Origin: CAXRDE01 sp964229355
GTDB lineage: Bacteria; Cyanobacteriota; Sericytochromatia; UBA7694
Reading direction: 5' to 3'
NCBI GenBank assembly: GCA_964229355.1
Contig: CAXRDE010000025.1
Location: 186,001 to 250,000, forward strand
Length of the DNA stretch: 64,000 nt
Shown here: one piece after another, positions 33,338 through 41,167 of the stretch
Layout: each line of letters starts with the position of its first letter
Numbering within the stretch: position 1 is the stretch's first letter
Notes under the pieces: model-generated
What the model saw: the letters and a program-made list of their open reading frames with translations, nothing else
Told to the model about the DNA's origin: nothing
The model's database searches: none
Translations under genes and position numbers: made by a program

Positions 33338-33713
33338 GGGCGTCGCTGACGCCAGTCTGCTCCAGGCATTGTCCAGCTCACGGGCCACAGGTACCGCGAG
33401 TCACGGCAGTCAAAACACCGTTTTTGAACTCAAAGGCCCTGCCCTGCAGGCAGCCCGCGAGCAAGAGCAGCTGGCAAACGTGGATCCCAAAGTGCGTCAG
33501 GCCGCCCAGGACTTTGAAGCCTTCTTTTTGGGCCACCTGCTCAAAGACATGCGCAATAGCCTGCCCAAAGGGGGCCTGTTCCCCGAGTCCGGCGAAAGCC
33601 GCATGATGCAAGACATGATGGACGAAAGTCTCGCTGAGGATCTCGCCCACAAAGGCCGGGGCATTGGCCTGGCCCAGGTGCTCATGAAGCAATTGCAGCA
33701 ATCCCGCAGCTAA
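33324..33713 (+). CDS. flgJ: Rod-binding protein, FlgJ N-terminal domain only
   Basis: From ATG 33324 (overlapping flgG by 14 bp) the product is 129 aa. The C-terminal half is the rod-binding domain: VRQAAQDFEAFFLGHLLKDMRNSLPKGGLFPESGESRMMQDMMDESLAEDLAHKGRGIGLAQVLMKQL. The muramidase domain found in gamma/beta-proteobacterial FlgJ is absent, as in many other phyla, so a separate hydrolase must open the wall; the LysM/lytic transglycosylase at the right edge of the window is one possible candidate. The longer upstream frame is only the flgG shadow. Confidence 0.9.
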   Translation: MPNVKGVADASLLQALSSSRATGTASHGSQNTVFELKGPALQAAREQEQLANVDPKVRQAAQDFEAFFLGHLLKDMRNSLPKGGLFPESGESRMMQDMMDESLAEDLAHKGRGIGLAQVLMKQLQQSRS

Positions 33714-33731
33714 GCGCCACAGCGCCTTAGC
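33709..33731. terminator. Hairpin between convergent flgJ and radical SAM genes
   Basis: Arms GCTAAGCGC and GCGCCTTAGC (one-base bulge) around a four-base loop. It spans both stop codons. It has no T run, so it may be a weak terminator or simple end-pairing structure. Confidence 0.45.
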
Positions 33732-34965
33732 GCATGGGCAGGGGATGTTCGCCCCGCAGCCCCGGATCGGGCGCGTCAAAGGCCTCGGTCACCAGTTCAA
33801 ACACCCCATGATCAAAGGGCTGACCCGGCGCTGCATGTTTTGGCACCAGCCGCTCGCGCAAGCCCTGTTTTTGTAAGCTTCGGGCCCGAAAATGGCAATA
33901 GGGATTATTGCCCGGTTTACCAAAGAGGGCATGGGCCGTAAAATTGCAGCCCCCCTGACACACCGCCCCAAAGGGGCATTCCCCACAAAAGCCCCACAGC
34001 TCCAGCGGCTGACGCCGAAAGGCCAGGGCATCACTCTCTTGCCAGATCTCCGCGAGGCTTTGCTCTCGCAGCGAACCGCCAATATACGCCGGTTGCAGCG
34101 AAGGGCAGCCTTTAACGGCCCCCTGCGATTCAATGCCCATAACAAATTTACCAGCCTGGCAGCCCTGAAAATGCTCCGCAGGCCGTGAAGCATCAGGCGG
34201 CAGCGGCGAGCGCAGCAAGGCCTCTTCGGGGCCAAAATACCCCAGGTTATTGCCGGGCATAATCAACAGGCCCTCTTGAAAGCCGCGCCGCTTTAAAGCC
34301 GCCAGACGGGGCACAAAGTCCAAAAGATCCCATGGTTGAAAAAGCATCTCGGGTTGGTCCGCTGCCCGCCCCAGGGCTGCGGTGATCTGCACCTGCCAAC
34401 TGCGCACCCCCTGGGCCTTAAGATGTTCATACAGCCCTTCCAGATCGGCCAGGTTCCAGCGGTTAAAGTGGGTATTGGCACTGGCCACCATGCCCGCCGC
34501 CTGAATGGCCTGCAGGGCACGGGTGGTCTGGGCAAAGCTTTGCCGGTGACGGCGAATGTGGTTGTGGGTGGCTTCTAAGCCATCAATGCTAATCGAGACC
34601 CGTTGCAGGCCCGCCTCGGCCATGGCCTGCGCGCGCCGAGCGTCAATGCCCATGCCCCCGCTGGTCATAACAGGATTAATGCCCGCATCCCGCAGGGCAG
34701 ATACGAGCGTCAAAAAGCCATCGTGCAGATAGGCTTCGCCACCAATGAGCACCACCTCACGGGTGCCCAGAGCCGCCAGTTGGGGCACCACCTGCAGGGC
34801 TTCGGCGGTGGTGAGTTCCTCCGGGCGGGGTTTAACCGCCCGCGAGCCACAGTGACGGCAGGCGTGATCGCAACGCAAGGTCAGCTCCCAGACCACATAG
34901 GCCGGATGGTAAACGTCCGCCTGGACGTCGACCCGCCGCCCTTGCAATTGCTCTGCCAGATTCAT
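33727..34965 (-). CDS. Radical SAM/SPASM protein, probable peptide maturase
   Basis: A 412-aa enzyme. The radical SAM motif CDHACRHC supplies C32, C36 and C39; VLIGGEAYLHDGFL is the GGE region. The C-terminal SPASM domain has the expected cysteines: FQGCQAGKFVMGIESQGAVKGCPSLQ, then GFCGECPFGAVCQGGCNFTAHALFGKPGNNPYCH, which would bind two auxiliary 4Fe-4S clusters. SPASM proteins usually modify ribosomal peptides or enzyme cysteines/serines. The start codon abuts the stop of a 116-aa Cys-rich, membrane-anchored peptide gene (TAA ATG), reminiscent of the 'radical SAM plus paired lipoprotein' families described from Bacteroidetes. I infer that the neighbour is its substrate or partner; this is unproven. 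Confidence 0.88.
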   Translation of the reverse strand: MNLAEQLQGRRVDVQADVYHPAYVVWELTLRCDHACRHCGSRAVKPRPEELTTAEALQVVPQLAALGTREVVLIGGEAYLHDGFLTLVSALRDAGINPVMTSGGMGIDARRAQAMAEAGLQRVSISIDGLEATHNHIRRHRQSFAQTTRALQAIQAAGMVASANTHFNRWNLADLEGLYEHLKAQGVRSWQVQITAALGRAADQPEMLFQPWDLLDFVPRLAALKRRGFQEGLLIMPGNNLGYFGPEEALLRSPLPPDASRPAEHFQGCQAGKFVMGIESQGAVKGCPSLQPAYIGGSLREQSLAEIWQESDALAFRRQPLELWGFCGECPFGAVCQGGCNFTAHALFGKPGNNPYCHFRARSLQKQGLRERLVPKHAAPGQPFDHGVFELVTEAFDAPDPGLRGEHPLPMR

Positions 34966-35316
34966 TTAGGAAGCGGTTTCTTCAGTGGTAGCTTCGCTGC
35001 TGTCGGCTGAAGGCGCAGGCGAGGGTGAGATGGGCACACAGGGCGCTTCGGTAGTCTCGCCGTTTTCGGCGGTGGCTTCCTGGGTGGCGGTTTGCGTTTC
35101 GCTGGTTTCGGTTTCGTCGCAGGGGGGCAGGCTATTGGGTGGCGGGGCACCGTAGCAGGCGCTCAGGGTCAGGGCAGCTCCTGCGCCCAGCACCAGTTGA
35201 CCCACGCGCTTGAGCGGGCGGGGCAGACCTGTACTCAGTAAGCGGGCGTCGCAGTGGGGACAGCGGGATGCATGGGCAGCGGTCAGGAAGCCTTCACAGT
35301 GGGAACATTGTTGCAT
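34966..35316 (-). CDS. Zinc-ribbon, lipoprotein-like small protein paired with radical SAM enzyme
   Basis: A 116-aa protein with an unusual order: a zinc-ribbon (C4xxC7, C19xxC22), then a hydrophobic segment (about 37-53, GQLVLGAGAALTLSAC) ending in a lipobox-like LSAC (C54), then YGAPPPNSLPPC and a Thr/Glu/Ser-rich tail with C66 and C93. If the lipobox is used, the zinc-ribbon would lie in the cytosol before cleavage, which is odd for a lipoprotein; otherwise it is a membrane anchor with the Cys-poor tail outside. The 'CYGxP' phrase after the lipobox resembles small lipoproteins encoded next to radical SAM/SPASM genes. Strong promoter and AGAGG ribosome site upstream. Candidate substrate of the downstream enzyme. 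Confidence 0.75.
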   Translation of the reverse strand: MQQCSHCEGFLTAAHASRCPHCDARLLSTGLPRPLKRVGQLVLGAGAALTLSACYGAPPPNSLPPCDETETSETQTATQEATAENGETTEAPCVPISPSPAPSADSSEATTEETAS

Positions 35317-35360
35317 GGGGAGTACCTCTTAAAAAACATTTACTTTTTAGTAATGGTATT

Positions 35361-35389
35361 ATCATACGCGAAAGGGCGCAAGTTGTAAA
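35361..35389 (-). promoter_or_regulatory. Promoter of the zinc-ribbon/radical SAM operon
   Basis: Minus-strand TTTACA (35389-35384), 17-bp spacer and TATGAT (35366-35361), which runs on into TATGATAAT. Expected transcription start near 35354. There a TTACT-TTTT-AGTAA inverted repeat (35340-35353) begins the leader and could be an operator or RNA hairpin. The ATG is at 35316. Confidence 0.65.
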
Positions 35390-35441
35390 GCCCTGCGCCC
35401 CATAACGCTAAAGTCAACGCAAACACAAGAGGTGATCCCCG

Positions 35442-36143
35442 ATGGAATTTAGCCCCCAAAACCCTGTGGTCAAATGCTGCCTGCAAGGCAATCCCCAGGC
35501 CGCCTGGGAACAGGCCAGCAACGACCACGAGAAGTTTATTGCCGCCCATTTTTTGGCCCAGCAGCAGCACGCGCCCGCCCACAAGCTGCCCTGGCTCGAA
35601 ACCGGTTTGCAACTGGCAAAAGCCCTGAATGACAATCGGGTACAGAGTGCCCTGCCCAGGCTGTATGACGAGCTGGCCAGCACTTACACCGCCCTGGGAG
35701 ACACCGACAAAGCGCAGCACTACCAGGCCCTGGCCGAGGGCTTTGAGGAGACCGTGGTGGATGCGGGGCCGTTTTTTCATGGCACCAAAGCCGATTTACA
35801 GCCCGGCGAAGCCCTGACCCCAGGGGGGCTCTCGAATTATCAGGCGGATTTGAAGATGAACCACATTTACTTTACGGCCCTGGCCAGCGGTGCCGGATTA
35901 GCCGCCGCCATGGCCCAAGGTGACGGCCCGGAGCGGGTGTATCTGGTGGAGCCCACCGGCCCCTACGAAAACGATCCCAACGTCACCAACCAAAAGTTTC
36001 CGGGCAACCCCACCCGCTCATACCGCTCCAGCCTGCCCCTGACGGTGTTGGGCGAAGTGCGCGACTGGCAAAAACAAAGCCCCGAAGAACTTCAGGCCTG
36101 GCGTGAGCGGCTGGCGAAGAGCACGGGGGAGATTATTAATTAA
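35442..36143 (+). CDS. Arr-family (rifampin) ADP-ribosyltransferase with extra N-terminal helical domain
   Basis: A 233-aa protein. The C-terminal 125 residues match Arr enzymes: GPFFHGTKADLQPGEALTPGG (H113), SNYQADLKMNHIYFTALASGAGLAAAMAQG, RVYLVEPTGPYENDPNVTNQKFPGNPTRSYRSSLPLTVLGEV. Arr transfers ADP-ribose from NAD to rifamycins in mycobacteria and others, but many homologues have no tested role. The first 105 residues are not part of ordinary Arr (about 140 aa); they form Ala-rich helices (QGNPQAAWEQASNDHEKFIAAHFLAQQ, LASTYTALGDTDKAQHYQALAEGF), like TPR helices, and may shape substrate choice. AAGAGGTG lies seven bases before ATG. Divergent from the radical SAM operon. Confidence 0.88.
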   Translation: MEFSPQNPVVKCCLQGNPQAAWEQASNDHEKFIAAHFLAQQQHAPAHKLPWLETGLQLAKALNDNRVQSALPRLYDELASTYTALGDTDKAQHYQALAEGFEETVVDAGPFFHGTKADLQPGEALTPGGLSNYQADLKMNHIYFTALASGAGLAAAMAQGDGPERVYLVEPTGPYENDPNVTNQKFPGNPTRSYRSSLPLTVLGEVRDWQKQSPEELQAWRERLAKSTGEIIN

Positions 36144-36199
36144 GGTGGGGTTTTTGTGGGGTGTTAAACCCGTCGCTTAAGAGCTTCTTGCTGCGTGTT

Positions 36200-36325
36200 T
36201 GACCTTTACCCCGTTTAACGGAGCAGTTAGTTAAGCAACACATTGCTTTTCAAACTGCTCAGGGCTTACATGGCCCAAAGTTAAGTGTATTCGCTGGCGA
36301 TTGTAAAATGTTAAATGTGTTAAAA
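36200..36325 (-). mobile_element. Remnant of an IS3-family insertion sequence (transposase tail and right end)
   Basis: The minus strand around 36325-36231 translates to TFYNRQRIHLTLGHVSPEQF then EKQCVA and a stop at 36233-36231, the typical C-terminal tail of IS3-family OrfB (DDE integrase). Beyond the stop, CCGTTAAACGGGGTAAAGGTCA on the minus strand (about 36221-36200) looks like an IS3-type terminal end. The rest of the transposase is missing, so the copy is dead. It marks the left side of an AT-richer accessory region. The stretch 36326-36512 shows nothing else except the leader of the next gene. Confidence 0.75.
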
Positions 36326-36512
36326 CACATGAAATTAGAAGACAGCCGATCGGCGACAAAACCATTGCTTTAAGTTGCCCCCTCAAACAAACAACCTGAA
36401 CACAGTGATTAAACTTAAGGACGGTAGAAATATATTGTTATGGAACAATTGTCATTTTTTATCGTCACTTAAAAAGTATATAAAACAAGCGTTCTGTTTG
36501 AAAGGTCATTTT

Positions 36513-38000
36513 ATGCGTCAATACCTCTTTTTCCCTCTGATATTTAGCGTAGCCTGTCAAAACACAACAGCAGTAACCCCTCCAATCCCACCTCAAGTCT
36601 CAGCATCCATGCAACCATCAGCAAATCCTGCTCCAAGCCCTTCTATCCAGGCCTCTTCACCTCCTCCCATCGAGCCTACCCCAGGCTACTCCATTTCTCC
36701 TCCAAGTACCACCCCAGAGCCAACACCTGCTCAAACGCCAATGATGATCCCATCCTATCAGCCTCAACCTTCTGTCTGGCCTACCAATATTCAACCTCAG
36801 GGCCCTGTTCAGACACCTCTTCCCCCGGCTCATCCCGATACGCAAAACTGTAGTGTCAGTGTAAATGTGAAGTTTGAAGATTATTCCCATCCCCTTTGGT
36901 CTCCGAATAGCCAGTGGCTGAGTTTTCACAAGGCGAACCATTCATTTTTCTATGACGGAGGGACTTTTTGTGGCGAGGGCGGGGGCTACACTTTAGATAA
37001 TTTGAGCTTTTTAAACCTGAATACCAATGAGCAAGTGATGTATCAACCGAATGTGCAAAGTATTGAACCTATCGGGTGGATGAACAACAACACCTTTTTC
37101 TTTTCACAGCCTAATGAAAATGGTGGATATTCTTATCTTCACTCTTTTTCACCCGCAAATGAAACCGTTGAAAAAGACTTAAGCTATGCCCTTATTCCAA
37201 GGATTCACGCTATCAATCAGGATAATCAGCGGATCGCTCTCTGGGGCAGCGATACACCTCAAAAATTAAATTATGCAGTGGTAGAATATGATGCTTCTGA
37301 AAATGTACAGTCCCACTGGAAAAAGTTAAGACCGTTTACTCGAGACAGTGGTCTAGAAGCTTTAAGCTGGGTAAAAGATGAGCTTTTAATTAGCCAACTT
37401 AAAGGGACTGACTTCTCAGCAAAAATCTTTCATATCAATACCCAGGGCGAGTTACAAATGTGGTGGGATCAACCTGTACTGGCTCAACCACAGTCCGTTC
37501 TTGCAATGTTTCCCTCTCCCAATGGTCAGCATATCGCACTGATCATGCTAAAGAAAACATTGAACAGCAAGCAATCTGGCGTGTATGATCAACAGCATTT
37601 GTATTTGGCCGAGCTGAAGCAAGGGCAAATGCACAATCTACACCGCATCATGGCACTTGAACGGGTAGGCAAAACACTGAGTTGGTCTCCAGACAGCCAA
37701 TTTCTTGTTTTGTCAGAAGGCACAGGAGAGTCCACTGAACCCTTAAATGAAAGCCTATGGATTTTAAAGCGAGAAGATGAAAGCTTAAAATCCTTATTGG
37801 CTGCTGAACCCACAAAGTATCCGGTTTACCACACCATGCCCGCCTGGTCTCCTGACGGAGAGTGGATTGCATTTGTGTCAAATCAAACCTCAGATTTTGA
37901 AAAAGACATCCAGCGTCGTCGCGATATTTTTAGAATACGCCCCAATGGTGCAGACCTGGAGCAGCTTACCCAAAGTGTCTACACGCAAACCACGCGCTAG
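36513..38000 (+). CDS. Lipoprotein with Pro-rich linker and TolB/WD40-like beta-propeller
   Basis: I start at ATG 36513, with AAAGG eight bases upstream and a lipoprotein signal MRQYLFFPLIFSVAC (lipobox SVAC). The longer frame has no signal. After a long Pro/Ser/Gln linker (to about residue 115) the 495-aa protein shows propeller blades: HPLWSPNSQWLSFHK, WDQPVLAQPQSVLAMFPSPNGQHIALIM, LSWSPDSQFLVLSEG, PAWSPDGEWIAFVSNQTSDFEKDIQRRRDIFRIRPNGADLEQLT. That is the TolB/PD40 repeat style. It is AT-richer than the neighbourhood and lies between the IS remnant and the restriction operon, so it may be acquired. Specific function unknown. Confidence 0.8.
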   Translation: MRQYLFFPLIFSVACQNTTAVTPPIPPQVSASMQPSANPAPSPSIQASSPPPIEPTPGYSISPPSTTPEPTPAQTPMMIPSYQPQPSVWPTNIQPQGPVQTPLPPAHPDTQNCSVSVNVKFEDYSHPLWSPNSQWLSFHKANHSFFYDGGTFCGEGGGYTLDNLSFLNLNTNEQVMYQPNVQSIEPIGWMNNNTFFFSQPNENGGYSYLHSFSPANETVEKDLSYALIPRIHAINQDNQRIALWGSDTPQKLNYAVVEYDASENVQSHWKKLRPFTRDSGLEALSWVKDELLISQLKGTDFSAKIFHINTQGELQMWWDQPVLAQPQSVLAMFPSPNGQHIALIMLKKTLNSKQSGVYDQQHLYLAELKQGQMHNLHRIMALERVGKTLSWSPDSQFLVLSEGTGESTEPLNESLWILKREDESLKSLLAAEPTKYPVYHTMPAWSPDGEWIAFVSNQTSDFEKDIQRRRDIFRIRPNGADLEQLTQSVYTQTTR

Positions 38001-38029
38001 CGTATCACATGCTCCAGAACGTTTCTAAT

Positions 38030-38060
38030 ACACGTTATACACCAACAGAACACGTATAAT
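38030..38060 (+). promoter_or_regulatory. Candidate promoter and repeat upstream of the restriction operon
   Basis: TATAAT at 38055-38060, 37 bases before hsdM. Two related sequences, ACACGTTATAC (38030-38040) and ACACGTATAAT (38050-38060), are 20 bp apart, that is on the same face of the helix, so they may be a regulator site. A good -35 is not evident. Confidence 0.4.
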
Positions 38061-38096
38061 GTATAAAAAACGAATCACGGGGCCTGTTGCAGAACC

Positions 38097-39803
38097 ATGC
38101 AGAACATTGAACAAGCATTTTTAAACGACTTAGAAAAAAAGCTGTGGACCGCCGCCAATAAGTTACTACCGTCACTGGATGCCGCCGTGTACAAGCACGT
38201 GGTACTGGGACTGGTGTTTTTAAAGTATGTGTCCGATGCCTTCGAAGAACGCCAGGAAGAACTCCGGGACATCTTTCAGAATGAAGCCGATGACAATCTC
38301 TACGCCCTGTTGCGTGGGGATTATGACAGCGACGAAGCCTATCAACAGGCTTTGGCCGAAGAACTGGAGCAGCGCGACTACTACATTGAGAAGAACGTGT
38401 TTTGGGTGCCCCAGAACGCCCGCTGGTCGAGCCTTCAGAAGTATGCCAAGCTGCCTGCCAATACCGAACTCTGGCAAGACGCCCAGGATAACCCCGTTAA
38501 AATGCGCTCGGTGGCCTGGCTGATTGACACCGCCATGGAGGCCATTGAAAGAGAGAACCCCAAACTCAAAGGCATTCTCAATAAAAACTACACCACCTAC
38601 CAGATTATTGACAGCAAGCTGGGCGAATTGATCGACCTGTTTTCAGACGCCCATTTTCACGCCAAAACCTACAAGGGCCAGCCCCTTGAAATGAAGTCCA
38701 AAGATATTTTGGGCCATGTGTACGAGTACTTTCTGGGTGAGTTTGCCCTGGCCGAGGGCAAAAAGGGCGGCCAGTACTATACGCCCAAGTCGATTGTCAG
38801 CCTGATCGTTGAAATGCTCGAACCCTACGAAGGCCGCGTGTATGACCCTGCCATGGGTTCCGGGGGCTTTTTTGTCCAAAGCGAAAAGTTTATCGAAAAG
38901 CACGCCAAAACCCGTCATTACAACGCCGCTGAGCAAAAGAAGCGGATTTCGGTCTATGGTCAGGAGTCCAACCCCACCACCTGGCGACTGGCGGCCATGA
39001 ATATGGCCATTCGGGGCCTTGACTTTAATTTTGGCAGCCGCAACGCCGACACCTTTAACAACGACCAGCACCCCGATTTGCGCGCTGACTTTGTGATGGC
39101 CAACCCGCCCTTTAATATGAAGGAGTGGTGGAGCGAGTCACTGGCCGACGATGTGCGCTGGCAACACGGCACCCCGCCCGCAGGCAACGCCAACTTTGCC
39201 TGGCTGATGCATATGCTGCACCATCTGGCCCCCACGGGCAGCATGGGCTTACTCCTGGCCAATGGCTCAATGTCGTCGAGTACCTCTGGTGAAGGCGAGA
39301 TTCGTAAAGCCTTGCTCCAGGCCGATTTAATTGAATGCATGGTGGCCCTGCCCGGCCAGCTCTTTACCAATACCCAGATTCCGGCCTGTATCTGGTTTTT
39401 AACCAAAGACAAGGGGGCTCACAAAGGCAAACGGGATCGCAAGGGCGAAGTGCTCTTTATTGACGCCCGCCAATTGGGATATATGAAGGACCGGGTCTTA
39501 AGAGACTTTACCGAAGAAGATATTCAGCAGGTCTCCGATACCTTTCATGGCTGGCAAAAGGGCGAAGGTTACGCAGACCAGCCCGGCTATTGTTATGCCG
39601 CCAAGCTCGATGAGATTGAAAAACACGACTTTGTGCTGACCCCAGGACGTTATGTGGGCGCACCTGAGGAAGAAGAGGACGACGAGCCCTTTGCTGAGAA
39701 AATGGAACGGCTGACGGCCCAATTGGCAGAACAATTTGCCGAGAGTGCGACCTTAGAAGCCGAGATCAAGCAGAATCTGGCGGGGCTGGGGTATAGCTTA
39801 TGA
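38097..39803 (+). CDS. hsdM: Type I restriction-modification DNA methyltransferase subunit
   Basis: The 568-aa modification subunit methylates adenine in the host target site and forms part of the restriction complex. Visible motifs: N-terminal helical HsdM domain (LWTAANKLLPSLDAAVYKHVVLGLVFLKYVSDAFEER), GGQYYTPKSIVSLIVEML, SAM motif DPAMGSGGFFV (D250), and the catalytic NPPF (N336). A Glu/Asp-rich patch (EEEEDDEPFAEKMERL) precedes the C-terminal helix. The gene overlaps the next by four bases (ATGA). It opens a six-gene operon in which every junction overlaps or abuts. Confidence 0.97.
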   Translation: MQNIEQAFLNDLEKKLWTAANKLLPSLDAAVYKHVVLGLVFLKYVSDAFEERQEELRDIFQNEADDNLYALLRGDYDSDEAYQQALAEELEQRDYYIEKNVFWVPQNARWSSLQKYAKLPANTELWQDAQDNPVKMRSVAWLIDTAMEAIERENPKLKGILNKNYTTYQIIDSKLGELIDLFSDAHFHAKTYKGQPLEMKSKDILGHVYEYFLGEFALAEGKKGGQYYTPKSIVSLIVEMLEPYEGRVYDPAMGSGGFFVQSEKFIEKHAKTRHYNAAEQKKRISVYGQESNPTTWRLAAMNMAIRGLDFNFGSRNADTFNNDQHPDLRADFVMANPPFNMKEWWSESLADDVRWQHGTPPAGNANFAWLMHMLHHLAPTGSMGLLLANGSMSSSTSGEGEIRKALLQADLIECMVALPGQLFTNTQIPACIWFLTKDKGAHKGKRDRKGEVLFIDARQLGYMKDRVLRDFTEEDIQQVSDTFHGWQKGEGYADQPGYCYAAKLDEIEKHDFVLTPGRYVGAPEEEEDDEPFAEKMERLTAQLAEQFAESATLEAEIKQNLAGLGYSL

Positions 39804-41167
39804 GCATGCACCCGCTGGCTGCAGAAATTGCCGCCGGAGAGCATAAGGGCCTTGAATTTAAAACCCAATTGCCGCAAAGGTCGCAAATTGCCAAAACGGT
39901 GATTGCTTTTGCCAATACCGGCGGCGGCAAAATTGTGCTGGGTGTTGACGATCAGCGGCAGATTATTGGACTCAAGGATACAGATATTTTTGAGTTACAA
40001 GATCGCATTAGCTCAATCATTGCTGACAGCTGCTCACCGGCATTACTGCCTGAGCTTTACACCGTCAACTTATCGGGGCAACTGGTGCTGGTGATCGAAG
40101 TCTTTAGAGGCTCAGCGCCGCCTTATTACCTCAAAAAAGAAGGGCCTGAACAAGGCGTTTATGTGCGCCTGGGGGCCACCACCCGCCGCGCCGATCGGGT
40201 TCAGATACAAGAACTAGAGCGACAGCGTTTAAACCTGAGCTTTGACGAGGAGCCCAGCTTTGAATTTGAGCTGGAGGTATTGGATTTGAGCCCGCTCAAC
40301 GCACGGTGTGCAGATAAGCAGATTGTACTCGATGACGCCGCCTTGCTAAACCTTAAATTGGTGGTCAAAGCCCAGGGCGTGCTGCGCCCCACGCAAGGGC
40401 TGGTGCATGTGCTGGGGCTATTGGACCATACAGAAATCCAATGCGCGCGCTTTAAAGGCACAGATATGTCTTTATTTATTGACCGCAAAACCTATAGCGG
40501 CGATCTGTTCTCACAACTGGAAGCCGCCGAGCAGTTCTTATGGAATCATTTGCCCCTGCGGGGAGAGATCACGGGCTTACAACGTACCGACACGCTAGAA
40601 ATTCCCCCCGTGGCCCTGCGAGAAGCATTGGTGAATGCAGTCGTACACCGCGATTACACCCGCCGGGGCAGTAATATTAAAGTGGCGGTGTTTGATGACC
40701 GGGTGATGATCCTTTCACCAGGGGCACTGCTCCATGGCCTGAGCACAGTGGACTTTAAAGCGGGCCGCTCTGAACTGCGTAACCGTACCCTGAGCCGCTT
40801 GTTTAAAAAGCTAGGCCTGATTGAACAGTGGGGCAGCGGCTTTCAGCGGATGAAAGAAGCCTGCGAAAGTCAGGGGTTATTGGCTCCTGAAATTTGCGAA
40901 GATGACACGTTCTTTGAAGTGGTGTTTCGACGGAAAAAAGTATCGGATAGCACCACAAAAGTATCGGAAAAAGAACAGCAAATTTTAATCTTTTTAGCTG
41001 CCCAAAAGCAAATTACTTCAGCACAGGTTATGGACCTTACCGGCTTAAAAGAAGCCCGCGCTCGCAGAATCTTAAAAGAAATGTGTGAAAAGCATTTATT
41101 AGTTCGACAGGGAAAAGGTCGAAGCACATCGTACAAAATCAATTTAAAAAATGGTCAAAACAAATGA
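39800..41167 (+). CDS. AlbA_2 / HATPase_c_4 protein (RecG-like/Schlafen-type putative regulator), first copy
   Basis: A 455-aa protein. N-terminal AlbA_2 (Schlafen-type) domain: EHKGLEFKTQL, TVIAFANTGGGKIVLGVDDQRQIIGL, YVRLGATTRRAD. Central HATPase_c_4 region: PPVALREALVNAVVHRDYTRRGSNIKVAVFDDRVMILSPG, LSRLFKKLGLIEQWGSGFQRM. C-terminal winged helix: SAQVMDLTGLKEARARRILKEMCEKHLLVRQGKG. Such proteins, often mislabelled RecG-like helicases, are frequently inserted in type I restriction operons, with an unknown role: regulator or extra defence effector. Overlaps hsdM and hsdS by four bases each. A second, divergent homologue follows downstream. Confidence 0.88.
   Translation: MSMHPLAAEIAAGEHKGLEFKTQLPQRSQIAKTVIAFANTGGGKIVLGVDDQRQIIGLKDTDIFELQDRISSIIADSCSPALLPELYTVNLSGQLVLVIEVFRGSAPPYYLKKEGPEQGVYVRLGATTRRADRVQIQELERQRLNLSFDEEPSFEFELEVLDLSPLNARCADKQIVLDDAALLNLKLVVKAQGVLRPTQGLVHVLGLLDHTEIQCARFKGTDMSLFIDRKTYSGDLFSQLEAAEQFLWNHLPLRGEITGLQRTDTLEIPPVALREALVNAVVHRDYTRRGSNIKVAVFDDRVMILSPGALLHGLSTVDFKAGRSELRNRTLSRLFKKLGLIEQWGSGFQRMKEACESQGLLAPEICEDDTFFEVVFRRKKVSDSTTKVSEKEQQILIFLAAQKQITSAQVMDLTGLKEARARRILKEMCEKHLLVRQGKGRSTSYKINLKNGQNK

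Noticed and set aside
36144..36512. CRISPR-like or phage attachment region near the IS remnant
   Set aside because: No regular repeats or integrase; only the IS3 tail and end are seen.
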